From assembly GCF_947495715.1 (NCBI RefSeq), contig NZ_CANLZU010000009.1:1-64000 (forward strand): a stretch of 64,000 nucleotides of DNA. Reading direction: 5' to 3'. The notes beneath the pieces are model-generated. The model made no database searches. It was not told where the DNA came from and saw only the letters and a list, made by a program, of their open reading frames with translations. Below are positions 48,911 to 57,354 of this stretch, piece by piece. Position 1 is the first letter of the stretch. The number at the start of each line of letters is the position of its first letter. The position numbers and the translations under genes are program-made. This DNA comes from an uncultured Oceanisphaera sp. Lineage in GTDB: Bacteria > Pseudomonadota > Gammaproteobacteria > Enterobacterales > Aeromonadaceae.

Positions 48911-49813
48911 TTACCTCTTACCACCCACATTTAACGCCTGACGGCTGCGATACCAGGCCAGCAGGTTGCGGCTGCGATAGCTGAGCAGCGCCAGCAGGAT
49001 CAGCACACAACCGAACACTTTCTCTATCGGCATCGGCTCCTGATACCAGAACACGCTGATCAGCACAGTCCATATCGGCTCCAGCATCATGATCAGCGCG
49101 GCATTGGCCACGTTGCTGTATTTTTGCCCGGTACTCTGGCAGACGAAACGCAGCGAGGTGGCCAGCAGCACGCTGGCGGCAAACCAGCCCCAGATCTCGG
49201 GCTCGATAACCTCGGGCCAGTGCTCGAACAGACCGGAGTAAATCAGGTGCATCACACCGGTAACGGCCAGCTGCACGCAGGTGAGCGCCATGGGGTCGAT
49301 ACGCCGGGCAAAGCGGCTGTTCAGATTGAAATACATCGCCAGCGACAGCGAGGCCAGCAAAAACAACAGCTGGCTGAGTGACAGGCTGAGGCCCGAGCCC
49401 ATGGTCAGCAGAAACAGGCCGGCGATGGCGATGGGCAGGGCCAGCCAGAATTGTCGGCTCGGTCGCTCCCGGAAGATAAGCCAGGCCAGCGGCGGCACCA
49501 TCAGCATGGCCAGACTCATGATAAAGGCCCCTTCACCGATGCCCTCGCTATGGGAAATGGCCTGAATCCAGAAGATCAGGTTCAGGGTCATCACCAGGCC
49601 GATGGCGGCCGCCTTGAGCAGCAGCCCGGTCGGGGTTTGGCGCAACGTGCGATAACAGAACGGCAGCAGCAGCAGCGCCGCCAGCAGAAAGCGCCAGCCG
49701 ACAAAACCGGCGGGGGGCAGGCCGGAAATGGCCTCTTTTGAAAACAGCCAGCCGGCGGACGCCAGCAGGGTGGCGCTTAAAATAAACAGATCGCCGCGCC
49801 GTTCTGGCAACAT
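48911..49813 (-). CDS. EamA/DMT-family permease
   Basis: This 300-residue drug/metabolite transporter-type protein has ten predicted helices in two EamA repeats (about 8-140 and 150-285). Typical features are the N-terminal ASAGWLFSKEAISGLPPAGFVGWRFLLAALLLLP and the second-repeat MLEPIWTVLISVFWYQEPMPIEKVFGCVLILLAL. Substrate cannot be read from sequence; exporters of amino acids or metabolites are common in the family. It is convergent with the YedI gene and divergent from ribH. Confidence 0.88.
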   Translation of the reverse strand: MLPERRGDLFILSATLLASAGWLFSKEAISGLPPAGFVGWRFLLAALLLLPFCYRTLRQTPTGLLLKAAAIGLVMTLNLIFWIQAISHSEGIGEGAFIMSLAMLMVPPLAWLIFRERPSRQFWLALPIAIAGLFLLTMGSGLSLSLSQLLFLLASLSLAMYFNLNSRFARRIDPMALTCVQLAVTGVMHLIYSGLFEHWPEVIEPEIWGWFAASVLLATSLRFVCQSTGQKYSNVANAALIMMLEPIWTVLISVFWYQEPMPIEKVFGCVLILLALLSYRSRNLLAWYRSRQALNVGGKR

Positions 49814-50115
49814 AAATCACCCTCGTTGTCTTTTGATGCAAAATGGATAAGGTCGGCCGGTATACAACTGAAGTGAGCGTTTCCATGGCAGGAAGAGTGG
49901 GCACAGCCGGCAGCGGCCCTACTGTATGTTATTTCACTTTATTTGCACACCGAGCCATCTAATCCTGTGAGGCTGCCGACACTATTCGCCCCGCCAGGCG
50001 CAACGCGTGAGGGCTTCTCGAGCCGGCGCCTTTGTCAACTTCCTCCCGGTGTTGTGCTTTTGTCACCCTCAGGTTGTGTTAGAATATGCGCACTTTTGTC
50101 CAAACAGGGATTCCC
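49814..50115. other. 302-nt divergent intergenic region, EamA permease / ribH
   Basis: No gene is present. It contains the ribH promoter candidate near 50080 and must hold the permease promoter on the other strand. The FMN-riboswitch core was looked for in front of ribH and is not present. Confidence 0.5.
50077..50085 (+). promoter_or_regulatory. Putative extended -10 promoter for ribH-nusB
   Basis: TGTTAGAAT matches the extended -10 form (TGn-TAnnnT) 31 nt upstream of the ribH ATG. A clear -35 is lacking, which is acceptable for extended -10 promoters. Separation of ribH from ribBX would require its own promoter. Confidence 0.5.
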
Positions 50116-50583
50116 ATGAAGGTAATCGAAGGGCTGATGGCCACTCCCGAGGCCAAGGTGGCGATCGTCGTCGCCCGTTTCAACAGCTTTATCAACGACA
50201 GCCTGGTGGCCGGAGCGCTGGATGTGCTCAAGCGTCAGGGTCAGGTAAAAGATGACAACATCACGCTGGTACGTGTACCGGGTGCCATCGAAATGCCGCT
50301 GGTGTGCAAAAAGCTCGCCAAGAGCGGTAACTACGATGCCATTGTTGCCCTTGGCTGCGTGATCCGCGGTGGAACCTACCACTTCGACCTGGTCGCCAAT
50401 GAAAACAGCAAGGGCATGGCCAGCGTGATGATGGACTTTGAAGTGCCGATTGCCTTTGGAGTTCTGACCACCGAAAACATAGAACAAGCCATCGAGCGTG
50501 CTGGCACCAAGGCGGGTAACAAGGGCGCGGAAGCTGCCCTCAGCGCACTTGAAATGATTAACGTCCTGCAAGCGCTGGACTAA
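50116..50583 (+). CDS. ribH: 6,7-dimethyl-8-ribityllumazine synthase
   Basis: This 155-residue penultimate riboflavin-pathway enzyme shows [25 protein letters not shown] (about 18-42), [17 protein letters not shown] (about 54-70), [19 protein letters not shown] (the catalytic His, about 84-102) and [31 protein letters not shown] 50116 is chosen by family start; an upstream in-frame ATG has no ribosome-binding site. It is followed by nusB after 13 nt, the usual pair. Confidence 0.97.
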   Translation: MKVIEGLMATPEAKVAIVVARFNSFINDSLVAGALDVLKRQGQVKDDNITLVRVPGAIEMPLVCKKLAKSGNYDAIVALGCVIRGGTYHFDLVANENSKGMASVMMDFEVPIAFGVLTTENIEQAIERAGTKAGNKGAEAALSALEMINVLQALD

Positions 50584-50596
50584 GAGGAGTACTGCA

Positions 50597-51007
50597 TTGA
50601 AACCGTCTGAACGCCGTAAGGCCCGCCGTCTCGCCACCCAGGCCGTCTACCAGTGGCAAATGACCAAGGATAACGTGGCCGATATTGCCCAGCAGTTTGC
50701 GCTGGAACAGGACACCAAAGGGGTGGATCTGGATTATTTCCGTGATTTGCTGTTTGGCGTCTCGGTGCATGTAAAAGAGTTGGATGCGGTGTTTTCGCCT
50801 TATCTGTCGCGCCCGCTGGCCGAGCTGGATATGGTGGACAAGGCGGTGCTGCGGTTGGCCACCTATGAGCTGACCCGGCGTGAAGATGTACCTTATCGGG
50901 TGGTGATCAACGAGGCCATTGAACTGGCCAAGGCGTTTGCCGCCGATGAAAGCCACCGGTTCGTCAACGGCGTACTCGACAAGGTCATCAAGCAGTTAAA
51001 AAAATAA
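50597..51007 (+). CDS. nusB: Transcription antitermination factor NusB
   Basis: This 136-residue helical protein binds boxA RNA with S10 and supports rRNA antitermination. It starts with TTG at 50597 behind a strong GAGGAG, giving [84 protein letters not shown] is the conserved C-terminal half. The ribH-nusB order is conserved widely. Confidence 0.97.
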   Translation: MKPSERRKARRLATQAVYQWQMTKDNVADIAQQFALEQDTKGVDLDYFRDLLFGVSVHVKELDAVFSPYLSRPLAELDMVDKAVLRLATYELTRREDVPYRVVINEAIELAKAFAADESHRFVNGVLDKVIKQLKK

Positions 51008-51023
51008 ACAATAAGCACGGGAA

Positions 51024-51049
51024 AAAGCCAGCAGTCGCTGGCTTTTCAT
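51024..51049 (+). terminator. Hairpin between nusB and thiL, abutting the thiL start
   Basis: An AAAAGCCAGC/GCTGGCTTTT stem with an AGTC loop ends about 8 nt before the thiL ATG. It looks like a terminator for nusB. It also occupies the place where the thiL ribosome-binding site should be. Confidence 0.75.
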
Positions 51050-51053
51050 TTAT

Positions 51054-52025
51054 ATGAATGAATTTGACATAATAAAACACTATTTTACCGTCGCCAGCCA
51101 CCGCAAGGATGTGCTGATGGGGCCGGGCGATGACTGTGCCCTGTTACAGTTGCCGGCCAACTCGGTGCTGGCAGTCAGCACCGATACCCTGGTCAGCGGT
51201 GTGCATTTTTTTGCCGACATGGATCCGATGGCGCTGGGGCACAAGGCCCTGGCGGTGAATCTCTCGGATCTGGCGGCCATGGGCGCCGATCCCTGCTGGG
51301 TGTCGCTGGCGCTGACCCTGCCCGAGGTCGATGAAAACTGGATCAAGGGCTTTTGTGCCGGCTTCTTCGAACTGGCGGAATATTATAACGTGGCGCTGGT
51401 GGGCGGTGACATGACCCGCGGCCCGCTGTCCATTACCGTGACCGTGCATGGCACCCTGCCGGAAGGCAAGGGCCTGCGGCGCAACGGCGCCCGGGTAGGC
51501 GACGGCATTTATGTTACCGGTACCCTGGGCGATGCGGCATTGGGTCTGCAACAGGTGCTGGGTAATATCACTGTGCCCGAGGCGCACCGGGACTTTGTTC
51601 GCACCAAGTTCGAGCATCCGCATCCGCGCATTCTGGCGGGACAGGCGCTGCGCGATATCGCTTCCAGCGCACTGGACCTGTCCGACGGCCTGGCCGGCGA
51701 TCTGGCCCATGTGGCCCGCGCCTCCGGCATGCGCGCACAGCTGGAGCTGGAGCAACTGCCGCTGAGTGCGGCCATGCTGGCATCGGTGTCGCGAGAGCAG
51801 GGCTGGGAGCTGGCATTGACCGGCGGTGACGATTACGAGTTGTGCTTTACCGTGCCCGAACTGCACCGAGGCTTGCTCGAAACCGCGCTGGCGCACTGTG
51901 GCGTCAAGTTCACCCGGGTCGGGCGCATGCTGGCCGGTGAGGTGGGCGTCGAGCTCACTTCCGAGGGGCGTCCTTATCAGCTGGCATCGAAAAGCTGGGA
52001 TCATTTTCGCAGTGGTACCGAATGA
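51054..52025 (+). CDS. thiL: Thiamine-monophosphate kinase
   Basis: This 323-residue enzyme phosphorylates TMP to thiamine pyrophosphate. It has GPGDDCALLQLP (about 23-34), VSTDTLVSGVHFF, KALAVNLSDLAAMGADPCWVSLALTLP (about 63-89), VGGDMTRGPLSITVTVHG and a C-terminal GGDDYELCFT. No Shine-Dalgarno is visible in front of ATG 51054 (or ATG 51058); the immediately preceding bases are the 3' arm of a hairpin. It overlaps pgpA by 4 nt. Confidence 0.96.
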   Translation: MNEFDIIKHYFTVASHRKDVLMGPGDDCALLQLPANSVLAVSTDTLVSGVHFFADMDPMALGHKALAVNLSDLAAMGADPCWVSLALTLPEVDENWIKGFCAGFFELAEYYNVALVGGDMTRGPLSITVTVHGTLPEGKGLRRNGARVGDGIYVTGTLGDAALGLQQVLGNITVPEAHRDFVRTKFEHPHPRILAGQALRDIASSALDLSDGLAGDLAHVARASGMRAQLELEQLPLSAAMLASVSREQGWELALTGGDDYELCFTVPELHRGLLETALAHCGVKFTRVGRMLAGEVGVELTSEGRPYQLASKSWDHFRSGTE

Positions 52026-52501
52026 GAAAACCCGAGCTGGCGGCGCTGAAGCTGTCCAACCCGCTGCACCTGCTGGCCCTGGGCTTTGGCACCGGCCTGA
52101 GCCCGGTAATGCCGGGCACCATGGGCACCCTGGCGGCCATTCCGCTCTACTTGCTGATCCAGGGGCTGTCGCCGCTGTGGTATCTGCTGATCCTGGTACT
52201 GGGCTTCGTGGCCGGTATCTGGATTTGCAATGCGGCCACCAGGGCCATTGGTCGTCACGATCATGGTGCCATCGTCTGGGACGAGATCATCGGCTTTGGC
52301 ATCACCATGTTTGCGGCGCCAGCTGGAGCCGTGTGGATACTGGCGGGGTTCGTGCTGTTCCGGTTTTTCGATATCGTCAAACCCTGGCCCATTCGCTGGT
52401 TCGATCGGCGGATACACGGCGGTTTCGGCATCATGTTCGATGACGTGATCGCCGGGCTGTTCGCTCTGGCCTGCTTGCAGGGGCTGGCGGCACTGCTCTA
52501 A
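52022..52501 (+). CDS. pgpA: Phosphatidylglycerophosphatase A
   Basis: This 159-residue inner-membrane lipid phosphatase makes phosphatidylglycerol from its phosphate. LSNPLHLLALGFGTGLSPVMPGTMGTLAAIPLYLLIQ (about 10-46), IVWDEIIGFGITMFAAP (about 80-96) and FRFFDIVKPWPIRWFDRRIHGGFGIMFDDVIAG (about 112-144) are diagnostic. The ATG lies within the thiL stop (ATGA), so translation is coupled. It is the last gene of the conserved block. Confidence 0.96.
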   Translation: MRKPELAALKLSNPLHLLALGFGTGLSPVMPGTMGTLAAIPLYLLIQGLSPLWYLLILVLGFVAGIWICNAATRAIGRHDHGAIVWDEIIGFGITMFAAPAGAVWILAGFVLFRFFDIVKPWPIRWFDRRIHGGFGIMFDDVIAGLFALACLQGLAALL

Positions 52502-52507
52502 TTACCG

Positions 52508-52548
52508 GCCGCGCAGCTGTTCTGGCTGCGCGGCACTCTTCCTTTCTG
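52508..52548 (+). terminator. Probable terminator after pgpA
   Basis: A 9-bp GC-rich stem with a 9-nt loop is followed by the pyrimidine-rich CTCTTCCTTTCT rather than a clean T run. Confidence 0.55.
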
Positions 52549-52759
52549 TCAAACTTTCAAATCTCGTCCAGCCTCATCACACTCGCTTATCCTCCATCGT
52601 CTGCCGCTTTGCGTTCGTTATTTCCTTTTTAGAGTCAAAAGCCTACTTTTTATCGTCAGTCTTTCGGCTTCCATGATACCTCTAGTCATAAACACCATTG
52701 ATAATTTTATACTCGAAACATCTTGCTGATTTTGTGAGTTACATCCCTATATCTGCGGT

Positions 52760-52788
52760 TTGTTTTGGCGTAAAGACAGGCTTACAAT
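52760..52788 (+). promoter_or_regulatory. Sigma-70-type promoter for the peptide ABC operon
   Basis: TTGTTT, 17 nt, TACAAT. It lies about 125 nt upstream of the ATPase start, in AT-rich DNA. Confidence 0.55.
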
Positions 52789-52912
52789 GGCGGTCTAATG
52801 TTGCTTTTTTGTTGCCGGCTGTCCATGCTCGGCAACGACGCACCGGCTGCCATTGAGGCCTGGTCGGTTGAAGGATGCGCAAGCGAGGGCCCGGGCCCGA
52901 TTAAGGATGAGC

Positions 52913-54652
52913 ATGTCCCTGTTAGCAATAAAACATCTGCGAATCGAATATCCGTCCCGTCATGGCGTGATGGCCGCGGTGGATGACCTTTCCTTCAGTA
53001 TCGAAAAAGGCGAAATTCTCGGCGTGGTCGGGGAGTCCGGCGCCGGCAAGTCGACCATCGGCAATGCGGTCATCGACCTGTTGAGCCCGCCCGGCAGCAT
53101 TGCCAGCGGCGAGGTTTATCTGGACGGCGAGAAAATATCCGATCTGAATCCGACCGAGATGCGGGCCATTCGCGGCAGTCGTATCGGCTTTATCTTTCAG
53201 GATCCCATGACCTCGCTCAATCCGCTGCTGACGGTGGAATATCAGATGGTCGAGACCCTGCTGGCCAATACCGACATCAGCCGGGAGCAGGCGCGCCAGA
53301 AGGCCATTTCTTTACTCGACGCCGTGGGCATTCCTCAGCCGGAGCTGCGCATCAAACAGTATCCGCATCAGTTTTCCGGCGGCATGCGCCAGCGAGTGGT
53401 GATTGCCATCGCTCTGTCCTGCGACCCGGAACTGATCATTGCCGACGAGCCGACCACGGCGCTGGATGTGTCGATTCAGGATCAGATCCTGACCCTGATC
53501 CGCAACCTGTGCAAAGAGCGCAACGTGGGCTGCATGCTGGTGACCCACGACATGGGGGTGGTGTCCAACGTTACCGACCGGGTGGCGGTGATGTATCGCG
53601 GCCGGCTGATGGAAATCGGCCCCACCGGACAGGTGCTGGGCGCGCCCAGCCACGATTACACCCGCAGCCTGATCTCCGCCGTGCCCCGTTCCGACGTCAA
53701 GCTGCAGCGCTTTCCGCTGGTGTCCTACATCGAAGATGCCAAGGAAAAGGTCAGTCTGGATCTCAAACATCACTGGCTGGGCCAGAATCAGGAGCAGCGT
53801 GACTATACTGGGCCGTTGTTGCGGGTAGAGCACTGCAACCTGCGCTTCGTCACCAAGGATTCGCTGTTTGCTTCCCGCCGCCAGTATCTGCAGGCCACCA
53901 AGGATGTGAGCTTCGAGATTAACGAAGGTGAAACCTTCGGTCTGGTGGGGGAGTCGGGCTCCGGCAAGTCCACCATAGCGCGGGCCATTACCGGCCTGTA
54001 TCCGCCCGATACCGGCAAGATCTGGTTCGAGGGCATCGAGCTCACCGCCATCAAACGCGAGCAGCAACGCCGCCCCTTGCGCCGGCAGATGCAGATGGTG
54101 TTTCAGAATCCCTATTCTTCGCTCAATCCGCGTATGCGGGTGGCGGACATCATTGCCGAGCCGATCCGTTTTCACCATCTGGCCGAGAATGAGGCGCAGA
54201 TCCGCGGCATCGTCGACGATTTGCTCGATTATGTCGGCCTGGGGCGGGCGGCGGGACTTAAGTTTCCCCACGAGTTTTCCGGTGGTCAGCGCCAGCGCAT
54301 TTCCATCGCCCGCGCCCTGGCCACCCGGCCCCGGCTGCTGATTTGCGATGAACCTACCTCGGCGCTGGATGTGTCGGTACAGGCGCAAATATTGAATCTG
54401 CTCAAGGATTTGCAGGATGAGCTGAAGCTGACCATGCTGTTTATCAGTCACGATCTGCCGGTGATCCGCCAGATGTGCGATCGCATCGGGGTGATGAAAA
54501 AAGGCACCCTGGTGGAGGTGGCGCCCACCGAGCAGTTGTTTACCGATGCGGCGGATCCCTACAGCCGCTCGCTGATTGCGTTAATGCCCGAATTCAGGGG
54601 CATGTCACGGGAAGGCCTGGACATTTCCACTACCCAAGCGGGCCAACATTAA
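52913..54652 (+). CDS. Fused dipeptide/oligopeptide ABC transporter ATPase (DppD-DppF type)
   Basis: This is a 579-residue protein with two nucleotide-binding domains in tandem. Domain 1 has Walker [10 protein letters not shown] (about 39-47), signature FSGGMRQRV and Walker [13 protein letters not shown]. Domain 2 (from about 300) has [19 protein letters not shown] and [12 protein letters not shown]. Each ends in an oligopeptide-ABC C-terminal segment ([12 protein letters not shown] and [12 protein letters not shown]). It energises peptide import. AAGGA at 52903 selects ATG 52913. It is the first gene of an ATPase-binding protein-permease-permease run. Confidence 0.92.
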   Translation: MSLLAIKHLRIEYPSRHGVMAAVDDLSFSIEKGEILGVVGESGAGKSTIGNAVIDLLSPPGSIASGEVYLDGEKISDLNPTEMRAIRGSRIGFIFQDPMTSLNPLLTVEYQMVETLLANTDISREQARQKAISLLDAVGIPQPELRIKQYPHQFSGGMRQRVVIAIALSCDPELIIADEPTTALDVSIQDQILTLIRNLCKERNVGCMLVTHDMGVVSNVTDRVAVMYRGRLMEIGPTGQVLGAPSHDYTRSLISAVPRSDVKLQRFPLVSYIEDAKEKVSLDLKHHWLGQNQEQRDYTGPLLRVEHCNLRFVTKDSLFASRRQYLQATKDVSFEINEGETFGLVGESGSGKSTIARAITGLYPPDTGKIWFEGIELTAIKREQQRRPLRRQMQMVFQNPYSSLNPRMRVADIIAEPIRFHHLAENEAQIRGIVDDLLDYVGLGRAAGLKFPHEFSGGQRQRISIARALATRPRLLICDEPTSALDVSVQAQILNLLKDLQDELKLTMLFISHDLPVIRQMCDRIGVMKKGTLVEVAPTEQLFTDAADPYSRSLIALMPEFRGMSREGLDISTTQAGQH

Positions 54653-54672
54653 TCATGTCAACGGAGTGTTTC

Positions 54673-56226
54673 ATGAAATCAGGACTCAACAAAGTAACGG
54701 CGGCGCTGCTGGCGGCCGGTCTGGCATTCAGTGTGCAGGCGGCGGATATCACCATCGCCTACGACGCGGATCCGGTGTCGATGGACCCCCACGAGCAGTT
54801 GTCCGGTGCCACCATGGAAATGTCTCACCTGCTGTTCGATCCCCTGGTGCGCTGGACCAAGGACTTCCAGTTTGAAGCGCGACTGGCAGAAAAATGGGAG
54901 CGCATCGATGAAAACACCCTGCGTTTTCACCTGCGCCAGGGCGTCAAGTTTCACAGCGGCAACGAGCTGACCGCCGACGACGTGGTCTGGACCTTTCAGC
55001 GTCTGAAACAGTCGCCCGACTTCAAGGCCATTTTCGAACCCTTCAGCGCGGCCAGCAAGGTAGACGACCATACGGTGGACCTGGTCACCAAGGGACCCTT
55101 TCCGCTGGTGCTGAATACCGCGACCTATCTGTTTCCGATGGACTCGACGTTCTACAGCGGCACCACCGACGACGGCAAGAACAAGGGCGAGGTGGTCAAA
55201 CACGGCAGCTCTTTTGCCTCTACTCATCCCTCGGGCACCGGTCCCTTCAAGCTCAAGTTTCGCCAGCAGGGCGTCAAGGTGGAATACGAGCGTAACGCCG
55301 ATTACTGGGATGCGAACTCGCCCGGTAACGTACAGAACATGACTCTGGTGCCGATCAAGGAAGACGCCACCCGGGTGGCGGCGCTGCTGGCCGGTGACGT
55401 GGACTTCATCAAGCCGGTGTCGCCCAACGATCACGCCCGGGTTGAAGCTGCCAGTGACGTCAAGCTGGTGACCGAGGCGGGTACCCGCATCATTACCTTT
55501 CAGCTGAATCAGGAACGCTTCGAGCCGTTCAAGGATGTACGGGTACGGCAGGCGGTCAACTACGCCATCAATCAGGACGGTATCGTCAAGCGCATCATGC
55601 GCGGCTTCGGCACCACCGCCGGTCAGCAGGCGCCGGCCGGGTATGTGGGCCACAACCCCGAGCTGACGCCGCGTTACGATCTGGACAAGGCGAAGCAACT
55701 GATGGAGGAGGCCGGCTATCAGGATGGCTTCAAGATCAGCATGATTGCGCCCAATAACCGCTACGTGAATGACTATCGTATTGCCGAGGCGGTCAAGGCG
55801 ATGCTGGCACGCATCAACATAGAGGTGGATCTCAAGACCCTGCCGGTGGCCCAGTACTGGCCGGAGTTCGACAAGTGCGCCGCCGACATGCTGATGATTG
55901 GCTGGCATTCTGACACCGAAGACACCGCCAACTTTTCCGAGTTCCTGACCATGACCCGTAATGAGGAAACCGGTCGCGGCCAGTACAACTGCGGTCATTA
56001 TTCCAACCCCGAGCTGGACGCGCTTATCGAGTCCGCCAACCTGGAAACCGACGGTGACAAGCGTGACCTGATGTTGCAGCGGGCCGAGAAAATCCTCTAT
56101 GACGATGCCGCCTTCGTGCCGCTGCACTGGCAAAATCTGGCCTGGGGCGCCCGCAACAACGTGGCGGCCGAGCCTGTCGTCAACGCCATGGACTTCCCGT
56201 ATCTGGGTGACCTGGTGGTCGAATAA
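54673..56226 (+). CDS. Periplasmic peptide-binding protein (SBP family 5)
   Basis: This 517-residue protein has the signal peptide MKSGLNKVTAALLAAGLAFSVQA and mature start ADITIAYDADPVSMDPHEQLSG. The family 5 signature is around LAEKWERIDENTLRFHLRQGVKFHSGNELTADDVVWTFQRL (about 77-117), and VRVRQAVNYAINQDGIVKRIMRG (about 293-315) is also typical. It delivers di- or oligopeptides, or a related ligand, to the permeases downstream. GGAG at 54663 selects ATG 54673. The 3' flank carries a G-tract/C-tract repeat that separates it from the permease genes. Confidence 0.92.
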   Translation: MKSGLNKVTAALLAAGLAFSVQAADITIAYDADPVSMDPHEQLSGATMEMSHLLFDPLVRWTKDFQFEARLAEKWERIDENTLRFHLRQGVKFHSGNELTADDVVWTFQRLKQSPDFKAIFEPFSAASKVDDHTVDLVTKGPFPLVLNTATYLFPMDSTFYSGTTDDGKNKGEVVKHGSSFASTHPSGTGPFKLKFRQQGVKVEYERNADYWDANSPGNVQNMTLVPIKEDATRVAALLAGDVDFIKPVSPNDHARVEAASDVKLVTEAGTRIITFQLNQERFEPFKDVRVRQAVNYAINQDGIVKRIMRGFGTTAGQQAPAGYVGHNPELTPRYDLDKAKQLMEEAGYQDGFKISMIAPNNRYVNDYRIAEAVKAMLARINIEVDLKTLPVAQYWPEFDKCAADMLMIGWHSDTEDTANFSEFLTMTRNEETGRGQYNCGHYSNPELDALIESANLETDGDKRDLMLQRAEKILYDDAAFVPLHWQNLAWGARNNVAAEPVVNAMDFPYLGDLVVE

Positions 56227-56231
56227 GATCC

Positions 56232-56346
56232 GGGACTTGGGATTAGGGACTTGGGACTAGAACTTCACACCTAAGGTCCTGAGTCGGTGGGCTGGCAGGG
56301 CAATCCCTTCCAGTCCCCAATCCCTATTCCCAAATCCCTGTTTTTC
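56232..56346 (+). repeat. G-quadruplex-type tract with downstream complementary C-rich tract
   Basis: Four GGG runs with 4-nt loops (56232-56255) begin 5 nt after the binding-protein stop. A C-rich tract with TCCCCAATCCC-type heptamers at 56310-56339 is followed by TTTTT. The layout repeats that found after glyA. The arms can pair as a long imperfect hairpin, so it may act as a partial terminator or stability element within the operon. Confidence 0.7.
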
Positions 56347-56377
56347 GATTCCCATTCCCGCAGTTGGAACTTAAAAC

Positions 56378-57352
56378 ATGCTTACTTTTTTACTGAAACG
56401 GCTGTTCCAGGTACTGATCGTGATGTTCGTCATCAGTCTGGTGGCGTTTTCGATTCAGGACAATCTGGGCGATCCGCTGCGTGAGCTGGTCGGCCAGTCG
56501 GTATCGGAAGAGGTGCGTCAGCAGATGCGTACCGAGATGGGGCTGAACGATCCCTTTCTGGTCAAATACGGGCGTTTTATCGGTCATGCCCTGCAGGGAG
56601 ATTTTGGCACCTCCTACTTTTACAAGCAGCCGACTCTGGAGGTGATTTTCGAGAAATTGCCGGCCACGCTGGAGCTGGTGTTCTGTGCCAGCGTGCTCAT
56701 TATTGCGCTCAGCATTCCGTTGGGGGTCTATTCTGCCATCAAACCCCGTGCGTTTTTGTCCCGGGCGGTGATGGGTATCAGTATTATCGGGATTTCGGTG
56801 CCGGTGTTCCTCACCGCCATTTTGCTGATGTATGTGTTTTCCATCGAGCTGGGCTGGCTGCCCGCCTATGGCCGGGGCGAGTTGACCAGTCCGTTGGGCT
56901 GGGAGTCGGGCCTGTTCAACTGGCAGGGCTTTCGCAACCTGATACTGCCGAGCATTGCACTATCGTCGATCATGCTGCCGCTGTTCATTCGGCTGGTACG
57001 TTCCGAGATGCTGGAGCAGTTGAGCGCGGAATACGTCAAGTTTGCCTGGGCCAAGGGCCTGGACAAATACCGTATCTGGTTTATCCATGCGCTGAAAAAT
57101 ACCCTGCTGCCGCTGATCACCGTGGGCGGGGTGCAAATCGGCACCATGGTGGCCTACACCATACTGACCGAAACCGTGTTTCAGTGGCCGGGTATCGGGC
57201 TGCTGTTTCTCGATGCCATCAACCGGGTGGATACGCCCCTGATCACCACCTACGTGATTTTTGTCGGCTTTATCTTTGTGGTGACCAACACCATCGTCGA
57301 TTTGATCTACGGTCTGATCAATCCGACCGTTAACCTGGCCGCTAAGGGGTAA
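56378..57352 (+). CDS. Peptide ABC transporter permease, DppB type
   Basis: This 324-residue inner-membrane permease has an N-terminal membrane helix (9-29) and the usual DppB lead-in DNLGDPLRELVGQSVSEE...MGLNDPFLVKYGRFIGHALQGDFGTSY. The permease EAA loop reads EYVKFAWAKGLDKYRIWFIHALKNTLLPLIT (about 227-257). It starts about 150 nt after the binding-protein gene and abuts the second permease (2 nt gap). Confidence 0.93.
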   Translation: MLTFLLKRLFQVLIVMFVISLVAFSIQDNLGDPLRELVGQSVSEEVRQQMRTEMGLNDPFLVKYGRFIGHALQGDFGTSYFYKQPTLEVIFEKLPATLELVFCASVLIIALSIPLGVYSAIKPRAFLSRAVMGISIIGISVPVFLTAILLMYVFSIELGWLPAYGRGELTSPLGWESGLFNWQGFRNLILPSIALSSIMLPLFIRLVRSEMLEQLSAEYVKFAWAKGLDKYRIWFIHALKNTLLPLITVGGVQIGTMVAYTILTETVFQWPGIGLLFLDAINRVDTPLITTYVIFVGFIFVVTNTIVDLIYGLINPTVNLAAKG

Positions 57353-57354
57353 GC

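Larger units (their letters stand above)
52502..52912. other. 411-nt gap between pgpA and the peptide ABC operon
   Basis: It starts with a GCCGCGCAG/CTGCGCGGC hairpin (52508-52534) that probably ends the pgpA transcript, although its T tract is broken. The stretch 52560-52790 is distinctly AT-rich compared with its surroundings and ends in the promoter at 52760-52788. No gene can be supported. Confidence 0.55.

Noticed and set aside
49814-50115. FMN riboswitch upstream of ribH
   Set aside because: No conserved RFN-element core is present.
54679-56133. 484-aa open frame antisense to the peptide-binding protein
   Set aside because: A long shadow frame in high-GC DNA; the plus-strand protein has full family motifs.
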